A stretch of DNA of 64,000 nt, taken from NCBI GenBank assembly GCA_032718565.1, contig JAVGVS010000830.1, forward strand, positions 19,869 to 83,868. The letters run 5' to 3'. Position numbers and translations under genes: made by a program. Source of the DNA: Distichodus sexfasciatus (lineage: Eukaryota; Chordata; Actinopteri; Characiformes; Distichodontidae). This document shows, in pieces, positions 22,053 to 33,074 of the stretch (position 1 is the first letter of the stretch; each line of letters starts with the position of its first letter). The notes below the pieces were generated by a model. It saw only the letters and a list, made by a program, of their open reading frames with translations. It did not search any database and was not told where the DNA came from.

Positions 22053-23192
22053 CTAGTGTGGGAGGGAAAGATGAAGTGCAGTGGATATCACGTCCTCAGT
22101 TGACCTGTTTGTGCGATAGGCAAACTGTAGCGGGTCCAGTGAGTGGGGGAGGTTGCTTTTCACCTGTGCCATAACAGGTCTCTCAAGGCACTTCATGGTG
22201 ATGGGGGTCAGAGCGATGGGCCGGTAGTTATTCAGGTAGGAAACTGAAGAATTCTTTAGCACTGGGATGATGGTGGTGGACTTGAAGCATGCTGGGACTA
22301 TCATCTGGCTCAGCGAAGTGTTGAAGATGTCCGTGAACACCTCAGCTAGCTGGTCAGTGCAGTCTCTCAGCACACGACCTGGAATGTTGTCTGGACCGGC
22401 AGCTTTTCGTGGGTTGACCTTGGCAAAGGTTCTCCTCATGTCAGCTGCAGGCAGAGAGATGGTCTGGTCGGTGATGGGAGGCGTTGCTTTCATCGTCTGC
22501 GTGTTGTTCAGTGCATCAAACTGTGCGTAGAACTTGTGCAGTTCCTCAGGGAGTGTGGCATGTCGTTCCTCAGGGAGTGTGGCATCCCCCTCATGGCTGC
22601 TTGCTGCTGGCTTGTATTGGGTGACAGCCTGGATGCCCTGCCATAAACTGCGACTGTTGTTGAAATGGTTCTGGATCTTTTTTGCGTGCGCTCGCTTTGC
22701 TTGACGGATAGAGCGAGAGAGGTTAGCCCTGGCTGTTCTGAGGGCAGCTTTGAATCCCGGACTGGAAAGCAGCATCTCTCTCTCTCTCAGCAGCGCACGC
22801 ACCTGTGCTGTGAACCAGGGCTTCTCGTTGGCTCTCGTGGTGATGTTCTTCAGGACGGTAACATCCTCTATGCACTTGGAGATGTAGCAAGTCACAGATT
22901 CTGTAAACTCATCCAGGTTAATGCAGCCGTCGTACGTCGCCGCCTCTCTAAAAACATTCCAGTCTGTGCACTCAAAACAGTCCTGGAGTGCTGAGACAGC
23001 TCCACTGGGCCAGACTCTGATGGTCTTCCTGGCAGGTCTCGTGCGTTTCAGCAGTGTTGAGTGTGCGGGCAGCAGCATCACTGTAGCGTGGTCTGAAGAG
23101 CCAATGTGTGGGTGCACTGCTGCTTTGTAGGCACCACGCACGTTGGTGTAAACTTTATCCAGGCAGTTCTCCCCCCTCGTAGCAAAGTCCAC
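22053..23192 (-). pseudogene. Rex1-like endonuclease end, linker and N-terminal RT, copy B
   Basis: An open stretch of 379 codons starts at the last part of the APE-type endonuclease (LDKVYTNV, then GSSDHATVMLLP with the catalytic SDH). It runs through the linker (KPWFTAQVRALLREREML) into RT fingers: FAKVNPRKAAGPDNIPGRVL, SYLNNYRPIALT and LDPLQFAYRTNRSTED. A small direct repeat of linker codons (TLPEERHATLPEE) is visible near 22550. It is upstream of and once continuous with the RT at 21330-22022. Confidence 0.8.
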
Positions 23193-23554
23193 ATGTTGAT
23201 GGAATTTGGGGAGAACAGTTCTTTATCTCATGCTGGCTTTACTGCTGGAGCCACAGATAGTCCATTTTATTGTCCAGTGAGCGGACGTTGGAGAGCAGGA
23301 CAGATGGAAGTGCCGGTCAGGCCGGGTTAGCTTTTAGCCTCATGCTAAAGCCTGCACGCTTGCCCCGCTTTTGTTTACGGGAACAGCGCTTTCGTTTCGG
23401 CCAGATGTGCCTCGTTGCCTCGCCCAGGCTCCGTAGCGTCTCCGACGGCAGAATTGGCAGAGGAATTGTGCATTTTCTTCTGATTTCGAGCAGGGTGTGT
23501 CTGTTGTAGGTGATACGCATCGTACTAGATCACAAACAACAAGTAGATGAATTA

Positions 23555-24095
23555 TTTCGTAGTAACTACTTTATTAATTTTTTTTTAATCAAGTCATTTC
23601 TTCAATTAGACAAAATATTCTGAATACTAAAATAACTACAGTGGCTGGCATTGACATGGCATGTACTAATAGTGCAGCCGCCTTATTTGAATAATTTTTT
23701 AATCTTTAATCCTGTTCTCAAATTCATCTACTTGTATTTTGGACCCTGTTCCAACAATGTGACTCAATGAGATGATCCCAGTAGTGATTAAACTTCTACT
23801 AGCAATAGTTAACTCCTATTAGCATTGATCATCTACCCAAATCTATTAAATTAGCAATAATTAAACCCTTGTTGAAGAAGCCCAACTTAGATCCCTTGAA
23901 AATGTTAAACTATAGACCAATATCTAATATCCCATTTAAAAGTTGTAGCCAGTCAAATAACCTTTTTTTTTTGCAGGAAAATCTGATTTAAGAAAGATTT
24001 CAGTCTGGGTTTAGAGCCAACCACAGCACAGAGAGCGCTCTGCAGTAGAGAATGATCTTTTTCTGCTGTTCAGGACTAAGCCTTGTTCCTAGTGC

Positions 24096-24159
<64 letters not shown>

Positions 24160-24240
24160 TTATATATATATATATATATAATCAGCTAAACCACAAGACA
24201 GAAAGCAACTTAAGAAAATGGAAGAATATTTAATTCTTTC
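23555..24240 (+). mobile_element. L2-like LINE, continuation after the Rex1 insertion
   Basis: This aligns with 36920-37760 of the other L2 copy: CAATTAGACA(G/A)AATATTCT, then ACAGTGGCTGGC, KPLLKKPNLDP-type codons, and the LFFC-like start of RT. The stretch homologous to 37450-37715 is replaced by a TA microsatellite. It ends near 24240, where Gypsy sequence begins. Confidence 0.75.
24103..24181. repeat. (TA)n microsatellite
   Basis: About 79 bp of nearly pure TA dinucleotides, with one short CT-containing break near 24160, sit exactly where the L2 consensus has a short TTATATATATC run before CAGCTAAACC. Confidence 0.95.
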
Positions 24241-24242
24241 AT

Positions 24243-24938
24243 CTGGAAAAGTAGTAGTCCCTATGCCTCCCCCATTGTCCTGGTGAGAAAGAAGCCATTT
24301 GAGCCATTTGGACCTTGTGTTGAGCTGCCTCCAGGAAGAAGAGTTGAAGGCCAAGCTGGAGAAATGAAGTTCAGTACCGGGCCACTGCATTTCTCATGAA
24401 GGAGTGTCCACAGATCTATCCAAATTGTATGCTGTTGCCAATTGGCCCCACCCCACTAATGCCTCAGAAATTAGGTCCTTCCTTGTCTTTGTGAGTTGTT
24501 ACAGATTGCTTGTGGAGGGGTTTTCAAAAGTAGCTGCCTCATTGCATTGCTTGATTGCTGAGTGTCCAGGCACTAAGAAATGGAAAGGCCAAAGACCATG
24601 TCTGGATGGGGTTTGGACAAAGGCATGTGAAGTGCATTTATCAATTTTAATTTCCCAAATATTCTTGAGGTGGATGCCAGTCATACCGTTCTTGGAGCAG
24701 AGTTGTCACAAGAGCAGCAGGGAAAGTTCCAATCAATCACCTATGCCAGTCATAGTCTTAGCCCAGCCAAACAGAACTATGGCTCTATGAAGTTGGAATT
24801 TCTTGGAGTGAAATGGGTGATGACAGAGAAGTTGTGGGAATACCTGTGGTGCCAGCACTGCATGGTGTGGACTGATGATAATCCCTCGAGCCACCTGGAG
24901 ATGGCCAAGTTGGGCACTACTGAGCAGTGGTGGGTAGC
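24243..24938 (+). pseudogene. Gypsy-type RT/RNase H fragment
   Basis: Degenerate Ty3/Gypsy pol. The first codons (SSPYASPIVLVRKK) are RT fingers. An internal deletion then leads to the connection region (STDLSKLYAVANWPHPT, EIRSFLVFVSCYRLL). RNase H follows with the start EVDASHTVLGAELSQEQQG, then YASHSLSPAKQNYGSMKLE and the later VWTDDNP. Frames break near 24650. It ends at TEQWWVA and abuts BEL/Pao sequence directly. Confidence 0.75.
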
Positions 24939-27036
24939 ATAGTGTCTTTGATCCCCTGGGTTTAGTGGCACCTGTCACGATTCAGGGAAGGGCTCTTCTC
25001 AGAGAACTTTCTTCTCAACCATCTGACTGGGACACACTCCTCCCAGAAGACAAAAGGAAAAAATGGGAAATGTGGAGAGATTCCCTTCAAGACCTAAAGC
25101 AGCTTCAGGTGCCATGCACGTACACTCCAACCTCCCTCACCAAAGCAGTGCACACAGAGTTGTGTATATTCTCAGATGCGCCGACCAAGGCCATTGGTGT
25201 TGTCACTTACCTGAGAGCAGTTCAGGAAGGAGGAAAAGTCAAAGTTGGACTTGAGACAAAACGTTTCTACACATACATCCACAACAGAGTCCAGCGTTTC
25301 CGTCAATCCTCCAAACCAGAACAATGGTGTTATGTTCATACAGAAGAAAATCCAGCAGACCATGCATTGAGATCTTTGTCTGCAGCCAGCCTTGCACAGA
25401 GTTCTTGGTTGACTTCCTTCCTGCATGAATTATCTGCAGATGCAATGCAAACTAATGAAAAGTTTCAGCTTATTGAACCGGAGTACGACCACAGGTGCAT
25501 ACCTGCACTACTCACCTGGAGGAAAACATACTTGCCTCTAACCGCTTTCAGTGATTTTCCACCTTCGTTTCCCTAGTGCGAGCGGTAGCATTCCTCGTTC
25601 ACATAGTCAGATCTCACAAACAATCTAACCAAAACGGCAAATGCATAGGATGGCATAGATGTTACATGCCTCGCACTGCAAGTGAAATGGCCCAAGCAAA
25701 GGACATTATCCTGAAAGCAGCACAAAGGTCAGCCTTTGGGAAAGAACTTTCAGCCCTCCACGCAAACAAAGTAGTGCTCAAGAGCAGTCCCTTGCACAAG
25801 TTCAGTCCAGTTTTGAAGAATGATCTTATCTGTGTTGGAGGCCGACTAAAACATTCCCAGCTCACACCTACAGTAAAGAACCCAATAATCCTGTCAAAAG
25901 ACAGTCACATCTCCCTACTGCTTGTACGACATCACCATGAGCAGGTGAAACATCAAGGTCGACATCTAACAAAAGAAGCAGTAAGGGCAGGAGGACTGTG
26001 GATATTAGGCGGCAGAAGACTGATCAATTCAGTCCTCCACAAATGCATAACCTGTCGTGAGCTGCGTGGGAAACTGGAAGAACAACATATGGCCAACTTA
26101 CCACCTGAACGTCTCAAAGCTTGCCCTCCTTTCACATATGTGGGACTTGATGTCTTCGGGCCTTGGTCTGTTACGACCAGACAAACCAGAGGAGGACAGG
26201 CAGAGAGCAAGCGGTGGGCCATTATGTTCAGTTGTCAGAGTTCAAGAGCAGTCCACATTGAAATAATCGAGTCGATGGATGCATCCAATTGCATAAATGC
26301 CCTCAGACACTTTTTTGCACTCAGAGGCCCAGTAAAGCAAATTCTATCTGATTGCGGCACCAACTTCACTGGAGCCTGCAAAGAGTTGGGAATGGACAGA
26401 ACTGTACAGAAATACCTCGGTGAGCAGGGATGTAGCTGGGACTTCAAACCCCCATATGCTTCCCACATGGGAGGGTTTTAGGAGCACATGATTGGTATTG
26501 CCAGAAGAATCCTTGATTCAATGCTCATGCAGCACAAGACTCGTCTTACCCATGAGGTGCTCTCTACACTGATGGCTGAAGTCACAGCTATCATGAATGC
26601 ATGACCACTCTTGCCAGTGTCTACTGACCCACAGCAACCTTTCATTCTTTCACCATCACTGCTTCTTACACAGAAATCAGGAGTTCCACCTCCTCCCGGA
26701 GATTTTACAATTAAGGACCTTTACACGAAACAATGAAGACAAGTGCAAGCTCTTGCGAACCAGTTTTGGACTCGTTGGAGCCAAAAATACTTACCTTCCT
26801 TGCGACAAAGACAAAAATGGACTGTGCCATGCCAAAACCTTCAAGTTGGGGATCTAGTTCTTCTCAAGGACAAACAGACCGCTCGTAACTGCTGGCCTAT
26901 GGCCATGGTCACAACAACCTTCCCTAGGAAGGATGGACTTGTGAGAAAGGTTGAGATAAAAACAACTGACCAAGGTGTTGCAAATACCTTTCTGAGGCCA
27001 GTTGGAGAAGTAGTCCTACTTCTGCCCAAGACCTGA
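24939..27036 (+). pseudogene. BEL/Pao pol fragment (RNase H-connection, integrase)
   Basis: Starts with FDPLGLVAPVTIQGRALL, a Pao-type pol motif. It continues through a region with a probable internal deletion near 25255 (VGLETK directly to RFYTYIHNRVQ), and a stop at 25574 separates the next 301-codon frame. That frame carries the integrase zinc finger (HHHEQVKHQGRHLT ... CITC) and the catalytic core with YVGLDVFGPW and SDCGTNFTGA. A stop at 26479 and frameshifts follow. The C-terminal DUF5641-like end (LQVGDLVLLKDKQTARNCWP) reaches about 27036. The upstream gag and RT of this element are absent. Confidence 0.8.
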
Positions 27037-28095
27037 TCTTAAGACTTTTTGTTTGCTCTTAAGACTTGTTTCATAGTGGCCTCACGTAGGCCAGATAAGG
27101 AGTGTGTTGCCTCAAAGGCATTTATTTCATTTTGTGTAATGTTCTTTAATTAATTCATGAATACATCAGTTAAGTGTTACAAAAGTATATAATTCTGAAT
27201 ATATGCTAAAGGTCTGATCTTTATTGACTACGGTTTAACTCAGTGTTTGGTCAGAGTTACAATGCACTGCACAGAACACTACAATGTATTTTGTTATTGA
27301 GTTATTGATCTAAATTCATATTTATGGTGATATAATTTACTCGACAATTAATTTTACATAATCGATCATGATATTGAAATTGGCATATTTACAGTATATC
27401 ACATCAAAATCAATTTTGATATTAATCGAGCACAATAACTGATCAATTAATATCTGATGGAGAAAATAAGAAAAGCAGGTTCTTTGCATAGTTTTAAATG
27501 TGAGCTAATTATCAATTCCCTAACAATGAGGTGACACACAAGGATCCAGGAAGCCTGGAGTTCAATTATTCACCAAGTTGTCCATGCACCCACACCTAGT
27601 GGAGTGGTGTATTTAGTTGATTATTCAGAATTTTTAATAATCTTTTTTCTTTCACAGCCTTTTAAAAAGGCACATAGAGGTACAACATCCAGGACAGTGA
27701 ATTCATGTAGAAAGTCGGCCTTACATAGAAAACTACAGGTACATTAAAATAAAAAGTAGAAAGACGTGTCAAATATCAGAAAATCATATACTGTATTACA
27801 GGACCCCCTGGCTGTCAATTTTAGGGACAAATAGGTGAAGTCAGAGAATTTATGCAGCTTTGATATCACCTGGCCTTTCCTAACGATGTCTGTGAACAAG
27901 ACCTAACTCAGTGAGCTAACTAAGGTCTGGAACCTTGGCAAATGTTATCTAAGAGTGCATTTGTATTGGTGTGCCCAAACTTTTTCGTTGTTCATACATT
28001 CATACATTATCTGAAAAGCTGAACCATAATTGGCAGTACAGAGTCTGTCTGAACTATGGGTGCAAGATGGGGACCAGCGTTGGGTTAGCGCCAAG
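27037..28095. other. Post-BEL non-coding stretch, possible LTR
   Basis: The GGCCAGATAAGGAGTG stretch near 27091 resembles the purine-rich end of a BEL element, and TGTTGCCTC near 27105 could start its 3' LTR. I cannot find the LTR end or a second LTR. The remainder is AT-rich with no gene seen. Confidence 0.4.
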
Positions 28096-28807
28096 TATGG
28101 CGTCACATGAACGCCAAAACTAGAGCGCGCAATATGGCTTGCCGCAAAAAATTCGCGGTCGTAAATTTCAAAGTCGCGCGCGCAAATGTTGTGATAATAT
28201 TGCGGTTGTGATAATATTGCGCGCATATTTTTCCTCTCGCGAATGTCTTTTTTCCTCTCGATGTGTTAAATGTCCTGCTCGCGCGGTTTCAAAGGGGGCG
28301 GGTTTTGGCAGTGTGGGAGCGGGGTTTTGGCAGCTTCTGCCTGCGAATCCTATTGGCCGATGGCTCCTGGTCTTGTGATTGACTTATGTATCTGTGTTTA
28401 TGCTGAAATGGGGACAGGCAAAGGGAGCCATTGATTGCGTGCTTATTAAACGTGTAAGACCTAACTATTCAATTATAATTATAGGTTGATAAACTATAAC
28501 TTGCGTTTAAATCTACCTGTCGCCATTCCTCTTCCTCCGTCATCTTTGGTTTTTCTGTAAAAACTGTCTGTAGTGTGTAGTCAATCACAAGACCAGGAAC
28601 CATCGGCCAATAGGATTCGCAGGTAGAACCTGCCAAAACCCCGCCCCCACACTGCAAAAACCTACCCCCTTTCAAACCGCGCACTCGATTCTTAATTTTG
28701 TGCTCTCGAGTTTCACATTTGCGCGTGACTTTGAAATTTACGACCGCGAATTTTTTGCGGCAAGCCATATTGCGCGCTCTAGTTTTGGCGTTGATGTGAC
28801 GCCATAG
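28096..28807. mobile_element. Foldback/MITE-like element with long inverted repeats
   Basis: The left arm, 28096-28383, is repeated in inverse at 28580-28807. Shared features include the outer TATGGCGTCACAT, the GCGCGCAATATGGCTTGCCG block, CGGTCGTAAATTTCAAAGTC, and the inner CTATTGGCCGATGG and TCTTGTGATTGAC. The left arm is about 60 bp longer because of extra TTGTGATAATATTGCG copies near 28185-28220. The spacer is about 196 bp and has no ORF. This is consistent with a non-autonomous DNA transposon, but the superfamily is not determined. Confidence 0.8.
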
Positions 28808-29756
28808 CCAACACACCACAGGACTTACCACAGTACAATTGTAGAAAAAATAACACAAATCTTACATAACATGCTCAAAAGTATTATACAATTTCACTTT
28901 AAAATACTATACTAATAGTGTGTCAGTAAATTTATGTTTAAGGCTACACAATATATTATTTCACATCATCATTGTGGTCACATTCAAGAGCGTGCAATGT
29001 CAAAAAGAAAAGATTTTTTGTTGCTTTATAAACAAAGAAAACTCACCAGGCTCTCAGTTTCCATGATGAATCTGCAAGGAATAAATAGTAAATTTGTAAA
29101 CAATTTACAATATACATATATTATAAAGTGAATTTATAATTTATTACTTTGATATAAAAATTTAAGGGTTCTTAGGTTTGGGTGCCTTAAAAAAGAAGGT
29201 TCCGATTCTTCAGAGGAAAAATAGATTAATAGATTTGATAGATTTTATTTAATGTCCATGTTACCCAATATCATGCATCAGTATTTTGTCTTAAAGATAA
29301 ATGTTTCACTACAAACTATACAGTTGTCGATTATAAAATATACTTTGATGAGGTAATGTCGCCATAAAAGTGCTCATAATAAACTAATTATTACACACCA
29401 ATTGGCAGACTTGGTGATGTCACAGGGTGCGCAGACTTTTAGATGGCATTGAAACATGCTTCCTTTTATGGAAAATTTGTATTATGTACAAAAGTCTACT
29501 TTTGTCTAACATAACTGGATACACATGGTATTCTAAGGTTCCTGTGGCCAGTAACAATGGTGGTGTGTTGCTGTTTATCAACCACATAGGTGTTGTCATA
29601 CTAATGACACTTCTTCATTTATTTATTTATTTATTAAGGGGACTAGAATGACTTTAAAGATAACTTAAAGTGGAAGAATCCCCACATCTTGCAATAATAA
29701 GTGCTTATGCCCCCTCTTGTAAATGTACTGTTTCTTCTTTATTTAAAAATATGATA
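28808..29756. other. AT-rich stretch with a decayed L1 endonuclease trace
   Basis: Mostly uninterpretable AT-rich DNA. At about 29510-29740 the plus strand encodes short pieces reminiscent of an L1 endonuclease (GYTWYSKVPVASNNGGVLLF, then AIISAYAPSC) in different frames. The evidence is weak. Confidence 0.35.
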
Positions 29757-29858
29757 AACATAAAGATACTTTATTGTCCCCTTGGGGAAATTTGTCTTGG
29801 ACTTCAGTGCTGGCTGCTTACATAAGAATAAGAAATTAATAACAACACACATACTGGC
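29757..29858 (-). repeat. Rex1/Babar-type 3' tail remnant
   Basis: GATACTTTATTGTCCCCTTG followed by GGGAAATTTGTCTTGG matches the conserved 3' terminus that many fish Rex1/Babar elements share (reverse orientation here). No coding part is attached. Confidence 0.6.
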
Positions 29859-29860
29859 AC

Positions 29861-30235
29861 TGTCACAGCCCCACTGGATTTTGGCCAGACAGTGCCCCCT
29901 TGAACTCTTCTTAGTGGCCTGCAGATGCCGTTATTTAGTTGGTTTTGTTGTATTAAGTTCTGTCTTGTGCTACCTGTTTCACTTGTCCTTATTCCGCCTA
30001 CCCAGTGTGTCCTATTGGTTGGTCAGTGTTTATTAGTTATCGCACCTGTGTTGGTTAGTGTATGGTTCAGCCACTGATTCTGATTGGTTTACCCCTTTAT
30101 TGTTTGATTTGGCTCGTTTAGTGTTTGGTTTCTGATAGGTTGACCCAGTTTGATTAATCCTGTTCCTCATTCATCTTTCCCTATATAGGTTTGATTTTTC
30201 CCTTTGTTTCCTGTCGGTTCACCCTCACCATAATC
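29861..30235 (+). mobile_element. LTR-like sequence with TATA box
   Basis: Starts TGTCACAGCCCC. It has a T-rich U3 and a CCCTATATAGG promoter motif near 30180, and ends near GGTTCACCCTCACCATAATC before a 17-bp poly-G run at 30237-30253. Its opening (TGTCA, a CCC-CTGGA block, GTGGCC) loosely resembles the LTR at 7131. The 3' boundary is not certain, and no partner LTR is visible downstream. Confidence 0.5.
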
Positions 30236-30236
30236 C

Positions 30237-31262
30237 GGGGGGGGGGGGGGGGGCTCCTCATCTGGCTCCACCCTGTCCTCTGACACCCACTTCACTCCTG
30301 ACTCCACCCACCTGGTCTCAAACTCCGCCCCTGACTCTGCCCACCTGGTCCCAAACTCAGCCCCTGGCTGCATCCACCTGGCCCCAAACTCCGCCACTGG
30401 TTCCGTCCACCTGGCCCCCAGCTTCACCCCTGGATCTGCCCACCTGGCGACTGTCTCCACCCACCTGGTCCCCAGCTCCACCCAGTCCATCCTGGCTCTG
30501 GCTCTGGCTCTGGTCCTGACCCCGCACCCAAATCTTCCTCACTCCTTTCCAATCTAGAAGCCCTGATTAATTTATTAGCCACTACCCCAGCCACTTCCTC
30601 AGACACCCTCAACCAGGCCCTATCCCCATCCATCACTCTGCCCTAACCATCTGTGACACACTCCCTTTTGATTTAGTTTCCCAGGCCGTGTGTGCCCTTT
30701 CCACCCTGTAGCAAACCCTGTCTGCTCTGGACCCACTTCCCAGTGCCTCACATGATCCTGATCCACTAGCACCCTAACCTTCCCTGACTCCAGAGAGGCC
30801 TTGCAGCTAGTTTTTGCCCCCAGAGAGGCCCTGCAGTCCCTGTCCATTCCCCAAGAGGCCCTTCAGTCCCTGTCCATTCCCCAAGAGGCCTTGCAGTTCC
30901 TGTCCATTCCCCAAGAGCCCCTGCTGCCCCTGTTCACTCCCAAAAGGGCCTTCAGCCCTGTTCACTCCCAAAAGGGCCTTCAGCCCTGTTTGCTCCCGAA
31001 AAGGCCTTCAGACTCCTGTTCACTCCCGAAAAGGCCTTCAGACTCCTGTTCACTCCCAAAAAGGCCTTCAGACCCCTGTTCACTCCCAAAAAGGCCTTCA
31101 GCCCCCTGTTCACTCCCAAAAAGGCCTTCAGCCCTCTGTTCACTCCCGAAAGGCCTTCAGCCCACTGTTCACTTCCAAAAAGGCCTTTAGTCCCCTGTTT
31201 GCTCCCAAGGAGGCCTTCAGCCCCTTGTTCACTCCCGAGGAGGGCTTTAGCCCCCTGAACTC
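30237..31262 (+). repeat. Tandem 30-33-bp repeat region after the LTR
   Basis: Two arrays. Bases 30254-30480 are 33-bp units encoding (A/T)PDSAHLVPNS-like undecapeptides. Bases 30810-31255 are 30-bp units based on AAAAGGCCTTCAGCCCCCTG and TTCACTCCCA, encoding CSLPKRPSDP- or FSPLFTPKKA-type decapeptides in overlapping frames (open at 30801-31190 and 30814-31335). Stops occur between the arrays at 30555-30780. The layout mirrors the LTR-linked repeat ORF at 5.9-7.1 kb. Confidence 0.6.
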
Positions 31263-31571
31263 TGAGGTAGGCACAAATAAATTCTTAAAACGATTCATCC
31301 TGCAGTGGGGGACTGAAGCACTTTCCAGATGGTAATAGTTCATATTCAGAGTGAAGGACATGGGTCTCATCAGACAAAATTCTGTCTTGTCTGAGCACGA
31401 AGTGCTCATAAATGGCCTGCTGGAGGAGCCTTCCAGACCTATCACCTTCATGGCAGAAATTCTTGATTTCAAATTCTTGATTCTATTAAGGGTCCAATCA
31501 CTAAGTGCTTATGGACCCCTTTTGTAATTGTTGTTTCTTCTCATTCTTATTATTATTCTTATTCTTATTAT
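31263..31571. other. Non-coding stretch before the hairpin
   Basis: No ORF with family motifs is seen. The part from about 31490 (GGGTCCAATCACTAAGTGCT, then a TTATTATTC-rich run) resembles the flank of a dispersed fish repeat that often precedes the hairpin sequence that follows. Confidence 0.4.
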
Positions 31572-31705
31572 TTCAGCTAAAATGTCTGTGCAGGTTGAAC
31601 CGTAAATCGTAGAAGGCTGAAAACACAGTAAAGGTTGCACACTTTTACTGTGTTTTCAGCCTTCTACGATTTACGGTTCAACCTGCACAATACGTTTTAG
31701 CTGAA
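31572..31705. repeat. Perfect long hairpin
   Basis: The arms at 31588-31632 and 31644-31688 are exact reverse complements (45 bp: GTGCAGGTTGAACCGTAAAT ... CACAGTAAA) around an 11-nt loop. The match extends outward with one or two mismatches to 31572 and 31705 (TTCAGCTAAAA / TTTTAGCTGAA). Perfect identity of the arms implies a recent origin or ongoing correction. Confidence 0.9.
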
Positions 31706-31879
31706 AGTTGCAAGTTGCACACTTGCCATAGACCAAAAATCATAGCAACACGTGGGAAGAGATTCCTAGAAGATCATTCCTTCAGATGAATTTCTGAGCT
31801 TTTAGCTTTTTTTAATGAATAAAATTCACTTCTCAGCTTTTTACTTGTCTCCAAAATGAATAAAATAACATTATGATAT

Positions 31880-32016
31880 TACAAACGTTACCATACCATA
31901 CCATACCAATTTATTTATAAAGCACTTATAAAAACAACCACTTGGCTGACCAAAGTGCTGTTCATCATATAACAAATACAAATATAAACACAACCAAAAA
32001 GAAACATACAACACAG
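31880..32016 (-). repeat. Older LINE/SINE-type repeat, left part, split by Gypsy
   Basis: Contains CCAATTTATTTATAAAGCAC and CTGACCAAAGTGCTG, the conserved end of a widespread fish repeat. Its other half resumes at 36125 after the Gypsy element. The last five bases, CACAG, are the target-site duplication. Confidence 0.6.
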
Positions 32017-32444
32017 TGTAAGAGCCCAGCCCAGACCCAGGGAGGAGTCCACCTCATCAGACTCCAGCTCCAGATCGTCACAGCAACCTCCGCGCACCAG
32101 ACCTACGTCACCGGAATATTAGCCCATCAGGGATGACCTTCCAGTATTTAAAGACCCTTAGTTTCTATTGTTGTTTGCAAAGTATTGTTATGCCTTGTGC
32201 TACGTACCGAGCGTTTCTTGTGTTTGCCTGTTTTCGGTTTGACCCTTGCTTTCTGTTTTTGGATTACCCCTCTGCTTCTGACGATTCGGAATTGTTTGCC
32301 TCATGGACTGTGTATTTTGGTACTGACCCCTGCCTGAATAAACCTGCGATTTTTTGACAATTCACCCCTGTGCCTACGACCTGGTTTTATCGACTCTGCG
32401 TTTGGGTTCACCTGCCTGTCGTTACAGAATACTTCGCCCCCACA

Positions 32445-33072
32445 ATGGACCCAGCGGAGTTTCAGCGGCTGCTGGCGGAACAAGCACGAGTGATTACTGA
32501 CCTCGCCCGAGCCATGGCGTCCCTCACGCCGGCGGCGCTGAACCTGCCACCCGGAGCCGCGGCCGCTAGTGCTAACAAGCTAACACCCGTATGGAGGCGA
32601 GGCCAGCGAATGCAAGGGATTCCTGATGCAATGCTCACTCTACATCGAACACCAGCCAGCAAAATTCCGCAGTGAACACGACAAGGTACATTTTATCATG
32701 TCTCTACTTACCGGCAAAGCACGCGACTGGGCCACAGCACTCTGGACGACCCGCAATCCTGTCCTCGACCGCCATGAAACGTTTGTCTCCGCAATTCACC
32801 AAGTATTCGACCATCCTCCATTGGGAAAATCCATCCATGACCAGCTATACGATCTCCGACAGGGTTCCGGTTTGGCCGCCGATTTCGCCCTCCAGTTCCG
32901 CAAGCTCACGGCCGGGAGTGGCTGGAGCGACCCAGCGCTCCTCACTATCTTCCGACGCGGACACAATCGTGAACTGCAAACCGAACTCGCATGTTGCGGA
33001 GATGTTACCGACTTAGAAACGTATATCCAGACCGCCATAGCTGTGGATCAGCTTCTCCAACACCTACATTAA
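32445..33072 (+). pseudogene. Gypsy gag, truncated
   Basis: Starts at ATG 32445 with the typical leader MDPAEFQRLLAEQA. A frameshift near 32640 leads to the capsid core (KVHFIMSLLTGKARDWATAL, then IHDQLYDLRQGSGLAADFA). Gag forms the particle that packages element RNA. The frame ends at 33072. The C-terminal CCHC knuckle expected after the capsid is missing because the sequence jumps straight into RT. Confidence 0.8.
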
Positions 33073-33074
33073 TG

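Larger units (their letters stand above)
20358..23541 (-). mobile_element. Rex1-like LINE copy B, nested in an L2 copy
   Basis: This is the longest Rex1-like copy (3.2 kb). On the plus strand it starts with the element's 3' tail, GTCAAAGTCAAAGTCAACTT, a (TTTGAC)n-type tail on the coding strand. Then come 3' UTR (20366-20990), the RT C-terminus, RT, linker, a partial endonuclease and the initiating region near 23520 (ATGCGTATCACC on the minus strand). Relative to copy C it lacks about 410 bp of endonuclease near 23210. L2 sequence on both sides shows it landed in an older L2 insertion. Confidence 0.85.

Noticed and set aside
32626..33072. Independent small gene
   Set aside because: Its residues are the capsid part of Gypsy gag in a shifted frame, inside a complete LTR element.
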